A stretch of DNA of 64,000 nucleotides from Gonatopus flavifemur (taxonomy: Eukaryota > Arthropoda > Insecta > Hymenoptera > Dryinidae), in contig JAFFJZ010000003.1 in the NCBI GenBank assembly GCA_018340375.1, positions 4,898,001 to 4,962,000 on the forward strand, in the 5' to 3' direction. The notes beneath the pieces were generated by a model. It was not told the origin of the DNA, ran no database searches, and saw only the letters and a list, made by a program, of their open reading frames with translations. Below, piece by piece: positions 59,285 through 64,000 of this stretch. The position numbers and the translations under genes are program-made. Each line of letters opens with the position of its first letter. Position 1 is the stretch's first letter.

Positions 59285-61494
59285 TCAAAAATATCTCACA
59301 CCTTCTTCGACTAGTCTACTTAATTCCGCGGCGGAATAACCGAGCAATTGTTTTAAATCACAAACAAATTTATATACAAATCTTTTCCCGTGAACTTTCG
59401 ATATCATGTCACCGTCGTAATAATAACGCAAGGCTCTGCTTAATTTTTCATAATTCATCGAGGGTTTATTTTTACGCGCTCCCCAAAGCTTAGCCACGGC
59501 TTCAGGTTTATTCAGTTTGAATTCTCCTTCGGTTCCTACCCACTGTATGGCCTCTCTATGTTCACGATCTGTCAATAATTCCAACAAAAATTGCCACAGT
59601 TGTATTTGTCCACTGTTCACTGTCCGACTCACAACTGTGATTGGGTTGGATTCAACGTTCGATAAAGGTACACTGACCAATCTTGTTTGTTGATTCACCA
59701 CCCCGGAGATGGGAAGACGCGACGGTTTTGCTGGTTTCGGAGTTTTTGCTTTGATCGATGTCTTTTCCGGCTGGTTTTCGTTGGGCGGGGTTGGATTATC
59801 CTTTTGTACCACCGCTTCATAAAACAAACAAAAAAATTACTATAATTGCCATGAAGTTTATTTATTGCAAGAATTCCAGAAGTTACGGCAAATGTTTTTC
59901 TCTTCGTGTACGATTCATTAGGATGACACGAAATTCTTTATCTTACCCACAAATTTACATTTCCTGAGTAGTTCCAAGTGTGTCCAAAAGACGTCTCCTG
60001 GATCGAGAGGTACTTTCGCTTGAAATTCTTCCAGAGTAAGATTGCAGAGTTGTGCTCCTGTAATGTTCCAGTCCGCTAATCTCAATGAAACTAAATTAAA
60101 TTGTCTCACGGCCCATTGGAGCCAGTGTTTTACGTGAGCTTGGGACCAATCTTTAGGATCCGATGGAATTTTTAAACGCTCCTAAAGCGAGAGAAAAAAA
60201 ATTATCACAGGCAAGACTTGAAAAATAGAATTTTTCATGTATTCTCGTTTGTAATAGTTTCGATTTCAGTGTAGAATAGTAAGATCATGGATGAAAAAAA
60301 GATATATATTGTTTGTTTTCTTTATGGCGGTGTAATGTGATTTATACTAAAAAATAAAGGTGAGCTTTCTGTTTGAAAATTCAAAATCATAATCAATTGT
60401 ACAGGAGTTGTAAAGGAATTGCTTTAGATGAACAATTCTGTATAGTGAAATAATTATCATACCTGTTCTTTTTTGTACTGAGCATCCACCATCCATCTAA
60501 TAACATTTTGTTTGCTGTCTTCGTTTGGGGACATAGATGCTGTGAATATAGAAGAAATATAAGTAATCGATGAACCAAGAAATATGTTTCGAAATAACGT
60601 GCTTACAATTATTTTCAGATAACTCTATGTAATCCTCGGCAGGTTTTAGTACGTCGACTATATTTATCCTCCTCTGTGGAGCTTTGATTTGAACATTGAC
60701 TTGAACTAGTCCTTCTCCTTGTACGCATTGATCGACTAAATTCTTATGGCTTTCCAACTGGAGAGCAAAAACATGAAAATAAAAGACTCGTATATCGTAA
60801 TAAAACATCAAATACAGGAATTAAAATTCAATACCATTTGTGCATCTTGCAACCAGAAAGAATAATCCGTCAGTTCAATTCCTAATCTCTGCTCTAAAAG
60901 ATTTCGTAATGTAGATAACGGTTCTCTGATATCCATGTGTTGCATCAAAACACCTTCGTTACAATCTTCGCCATTGGTGGCATTGTCTAAGGCAAAACTG
61001 GGCTCAACTTCTAAATCACTGCTGTCTTGTTGTAATTGAGCCATTATATCATCTTCTTGGGGTAACATCGCTTCGGGTTCCATTTTGATACGCTTCATTA
61101 TAGCATAATCAGAATCGTCGTCAAAACTGAAAACAGAATACAATGAAACAAATATCGTTATTACAATTTATTTTTTCAACAACTCTCATCGACAATGATG
61201 AGGGGTCGATCAGGATGTCGATGATGAAATTAACCCAGGAAAAAGTTCTAAACTAAAGGTCAACATATGTGTACGCTATGGTGCAATATGTTATGCGGAG
61301 ATGAATTTTTTCATGTATGTGTGAAGAATGGAAAGTTTCACTGGAACAAGTTGAATGAAAGAATATGAAATGAAAGTAATCTAAATAAAATGCTTAAAAT
61401 TGCACTGATCAATCCGATGTAGGTTATGAAGGTGTACAACTGTTACATCAACTCACCCTTTATCCGAATGATTTCGCGTACTACCCAATTCCAT
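59285..61494 (-). CDS. Ets97D: GA-binding protein alpha chain (GABP-alpha), ETS transcription factor
   Basis: Six coding exons on the minus strand join in frame: 61494-61457, 61126-60835, 60757-60607, 60539-60463, 60181-59947 and 59814-59285. All five introns are GT-AG, of 330, 77, 67, 281 and 132 bp. The start is the ATG at 61494 ([13 protein letters not shown]), whose exon donor is followed by gtgagt; the stop is TGA at 59285-59287. The product is 440 residues, close to the family norm. Residues about 80-160 form the N-terminal GABP-alpha domain ([19 protein letters not shown]). Residues 187-264 are the Pointed/SAM domain ([15 protein letters not shown]). Residues 333-418 are the ETS winged helix, with the recognition helix at [20 protein letters not shown]. 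The protein binds GGAA sites and, with an ankyrin-repeat GABP-beta partner, activates mitochondrial and housekeeping genes in the nucleus. The tail after [11 protein letters not shown] is shorter than in vertebrates. A standalone ETS factor is unlikely because the N-terminal domain and the Pointed/ETS order are GABP-alpha specific. Confidence 0.95.
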
Positions 61495-61696
61495 GATGAT
61501 TGTGGGAAAAACGTTTTCCCGTCAATTTCAAATAGCTTAACACGATTATTATTAATGAATATGTAAACATACAAAATATAATGCTGTGCATTAAATAATG
61601 TCAAAGGCAATTCACACAAAACTGCACAAAACTTCCAATGGGGTTTTGAGGCGTAACTAGCATCGGCCGTGGGTTCAAGATCTGTAAAAAAACGGT

Positions 61697-61790
61697 AGAG
61701 TACCGTAAGCCCTAAGGGTGATGTCCCATGCAGCTAAAAAGATGCGTATTGCCGTATTGCGTGGTGCGGAACCGATGGTTGGAAAAAGAG
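61697..61790. mobile_element. arm fragment of the AGCTAAAA foldback family
   Basis: TACCGTAAGCCCTAAGGGTG then ATGTCCCATGCAGCTAAAAA and GTGCGGAACC resemble the inverse of 62290-62370. It is a partial copy. Confidence 0.45.
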
Positions 61791-61835
61791 GTCCCTAGTC
61801 ATCTCTCTTTTCAACCTATTCTTAGTGATCTTTAG

Positions 61836-62041
61836 ATAGAATTCTTCAAGAACTCTTTTCGAATTATTGAACTCATAAAGAGCTCTGGAAGAGTTCAATG
61901 TTTGGGACATTGACGAGTTCTTTGAGAGTACTCAAACAATACTTTCAGCATTCTCAAAGACTTCGTTGATGTCCCAAACATTGAACCCCTCCAGAGCTCT
62001 TTATGAATTCGTCAATTCAAAAAGAGTTCTTCTTGAAGAAC
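61836..62041. mobile_element. CCAGATAACACAC foldback family, copy 3 (ends lost)
   Basis: GAATTCTTCAAGAACTCTTT and AGAGCTCTGGAAGAGTTCAA with TGTTTGGGACATTGACGAG are the inverse of the right arm (GATGTCCCAAACATTGAACC, CCAGAGCTCTTTATGAATTC, AAAAGAGTTCTTCTTGAAGA). The terminal CCAGATAACACAC parts are missing. It lies about 340 bp upstream of the Ets97D start codon. Confidence 0.85.
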
Positions 62042-62067
62042 AACGGAGTTCTCAAATCGTTCTGATT

Positions 62068-62131
62068 GTATTGCATAAGACATCTTTTAGAATGCTCATC
62101 TTGCAAGAACACCGGTGCTGCGTGGGTCTCG
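62068..62131. mobile_element. end fragment of the GATATCTTTTCATGTTGCA family
   Basis: TTGCATAAGACATCTTTTAG ending in GGTGCTGCGTGGG matches the right end of the element at 44262-44526. Only this end remains. Confidence 0.55.
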
Positions 62132-62261
62132 AACACATGAGCTGTGTGGGTTGTGGATCCAAGGATAATCACCAGAAGTTCCTAGCTCTCCTCAAATAGT
62201 TGCAGACTTTACCGTTTTCAGGTAAATGGCCTTTCGGGTACTTGCTATCTTACCAAATTTG

Positions 62262-62370
62262 AAAATGCGTCACCATCTCATGTCGCATGGAGCTAAACAA
62301 GGGTTCCGCGTTCCGCCCTCTTTTTTTAGCTCCATGTGACGCCACCTTAAGAATACCGCAGGGTAACCAA
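62262..62370. mobile_element. AGCTAAAA foldback element
   Basis: GTCGCATGGAGCTAAA and TTTAGCTCCATGTGAC are inverted around GGGTTCCGCGTTCCGCCCTC. The right end AAGAATACCGCAGGGTA relates to the fragment at 61697-61790. Confidence 0.55.
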
Positions 62371-63252
62371 CGCTTACATAAAATCTCAGCCTAAGACTTC
62401 GAGGTAGAGCAACGCACCCTTGAAATTAAAAAGTCATTTCAGTCATACCAATTGTTGTTATTGAACTATTCTGCAATCCCCAATTTAATCACGACGTATT
62501 TTATTTAATTCAAGTCCAGAAATGTTCAATATTCCTGTTATAAAAATTATTTTCAATTATTATTCGAGTCTTAAAATTCAATAGCTCTCTAATTTTGTCA
62601 ATTACGATTATTTGAAATTCAAATAGTGTTCAATCCTATTAAACAGCAACGTATGCTCATGTGCACATGTAACTTCACACATACGCATTTACGTCCATTC
62701 GTGTCACACAAAATACAAACTCTGATTCCAAGGCAATTTTTTTTATTGAAAAATTCATATATCAATTTACTTGAAATTAATTATCATCGCACATCGAGGA
62801 AAAACGACTTGTAAAATTTATGGTAATAAATTGTTTCATACTTGGATAGTCTTGAGTTATCAAAATGGCATTAAATATATCTTCATTTATACAGCGACGA
62901 GGAGGGAGCAGAAGTTGGTCATGATTTGTTCTGGAGTACAGGGATGTCCCGTTTTGCAGGAATGACGCGGTGATTCCTTATAATTTTTATACAACGCGTG
63001 CATTTTTCAATGTTTCGTGAATCCTTGTGACTCGTGGGAAAGCGTTCTTCGCCAAACATCTTGAATAATTCCGTTGAAGCACTCTATGGAAGAAATACAT
63101 GAGAGAGAGTTGAATAGAATTACTTACGTTGTGTGTTGGAGGTTATGTATTATGTGAGGTGAAATAATATTGTGAAATACACCTTTGTGTACTTCATGTG
63201 GAACTGAACAACATCAAAGGTAAAACATTTGTTTGATTTTGAAAAAATAATT

Positions 63253-64000
63253 ATGGATGTATCTACTCCTTCTTCGCAAAAAAGGTTAATAACTATGGAA
63301 AACATGACCGAATGTATTAGAGAATTCAAATTGCCTCAGCAATTTCCGAGCAAGGTTTCAGACAAAAGTATTCCTGTGTTAAAATCCAAAAATACAACCA
63401 ACCCTGTAACTTATAAAACTACTAATAGCATTATCAATGCATCTATCAAGCCGAATGGCATGAAGGAAATTAAAATCTCTCCAAGTTCCAGTCAAGCCTT
63501 ACAGAAATGGAGAATAAAAACTCCAAATGGCAAAGATTTGGGGGAGATCAAAGTACAACTTTTACCTAACAATACCAATATTTTGAATGGCAAAACAATA
63601 AAATTAGCAAAACCAAGTATCTTCAAGGGTTTGAGTAAACCAATAGCGCTCACCGCATCTCAACCGTCGGACAAAATAAAGAAAATCATCAATTTATCGC
63701 CATCGGGGAGTATAAATGGCTCTCAAACGTCTGCTATCAACAACTCTAATTTGGCGATCAATGGCACTGCAAATATAACAAATGTCCCAAAGTCCGGTAT
63801 AGAGAATAAAAATCAATTGAATCGTAAACAACCTATAATTCTGGCCAGGAGGAGAATTTCGACCGAGAACTCGGAAAGTCAGAGTAACGTGGACTATCGA
63901 AGCGGTAATCGTGATCTAGATATAACTAGTAATTACATTTCTCGTTTGATGTACACCAAACCGAGAAGTGATTCTCCCGTCGATAACGAGATACAAAAAT
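63253..64000 (+). CDS. unrecognised protein, N-terminal 249 residues (runs off window)
   Basis: An open frame begins at ATG 63253 and stays open for 748 nt to the window end. That is the longest uninterrupted frame in this AT-rich window and strong evidence of coding. An in-frame TGA lies upstream at 63205-63207, and this is the first ATG after it. The translation starts MDVSTPSSQKRLITMENMTE. It is rich in Lys, Asn, Ser and Ile, with a more structured-looking stretch around residues 75-100 (QALQKWRIKTPNGKDLGEIK) and basic patches (NRKQPIILARRRIS). There is no signal peptide or membrane segment. The composition suggests a largely disordered nuclear protein whose defining domain lies downstream, but I do not recognise the family. 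It is divergent from Ets97D. An upstream non-coding exon is possible: AAAG followed by gtaaaa near 63217-63225 resembles a donor. Confidence 0.75.
   Translation, partial: MDVSTPSSQKRLITMENMTECIREFKLPQQFPSKVSDKSIPVLKSKNTTNPVTYKTTNSIINASIKPNGMKEIKISPSSSQALQKWRIKTPNGKDLGEIKVQLLPNNTNILNGKTIKLAKPSIFKGLSKPIALTASQPSDKIKKIINLSPSGSINGSQTSAINNSNLAINGTANITNVPKSGIENKNQLNRKQPIILARRRISTENSESQSNVDYRSGNRDLDITSNYISRLMYTKPRSDSPVDNEIQK

Larger units (their letters stand above)
61495..63252. other. divergent intergenic region between Ets97D and the 63253 gene
   Basis: It separates two start codons on opposite strands, so both promoters and 5' UTRs probably lie here. Much of it is remnants of foldback elements (61697-61790, 61836-62041, 62068-62131, 62262-62370). 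The remaining parts are AT-rich, and I see no clear TATA box or other decisive promoter motif. Confidence 0.6.

Overview
This is an AT-rich animal chromosome segment, almost certainly from an insect. Introns of 67-330 bp, the protein family content and the dense short inverted-repeat elements would fit a hymenopteran, but that placement is inference. Protein-coding genes occupy only the last 5 kb. The first 53 kb contains no exon I can support. It holds AT-rich DNA, many foldback (MITE-like) elements and a few GC-richer, microsatellite-bearing islands.

The centrepiece is a complete let-7 complex on the + strand, recognised directly from the mature microRNA sequences and their star arms: mir-100 (hairpin about 53541-53620), let-7 (about 58052-58156) and mir-125 (about 58573-58665). 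Order and strand match the conserved bilaterian mir-100/let-7/mir-125 cluster. let-7 and mir-125 start about 520 bp apart, whereas mir-100 lies 4.5 kb upstream of let-7. A full-length 242-bp foldback element (56650-56891) sits in that gap.

About 620 bp beyond mir-125, and convergent with it, is a six-exon gene (61494 down to 59285) for the ETS factor GABP-alpha (Drosophila Ets97D). Its exons join in frame to give 440 residues with the N-terminal GABP-alpha domain, a Pointed domain and a C-terminal ETS domain. A second gene starts at 63253 on the + strand, divergent from Ets97D, and runs off the window end. I do not recognise its 249-residue N-terminal part. The roughly 1.75 kb between the two start codons carries remnants of at least three foldback families.

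The 53 kb upstream of mir-100 may be partly the long primary let-7 transcript and its control region. A possible promoter-like cluster lies at 30784-30852: an ecdysone-response-element match, an NRF-1/EWG palindrome and an initiator-like motif. GC-richer islands lie near 11.4, 16.3, 23.0, 34.9, 39.7, 47.8 and 52.0 kb. None of these roles can be proven from sequence alone.

At least 20 foldback elements in several families were found by eye. The most striking is the family with copies at 52830, 56650 and 61836, bracketing and entering the let-7 locus. The left edge (about 160-660) is a degenerate tandem repeat.
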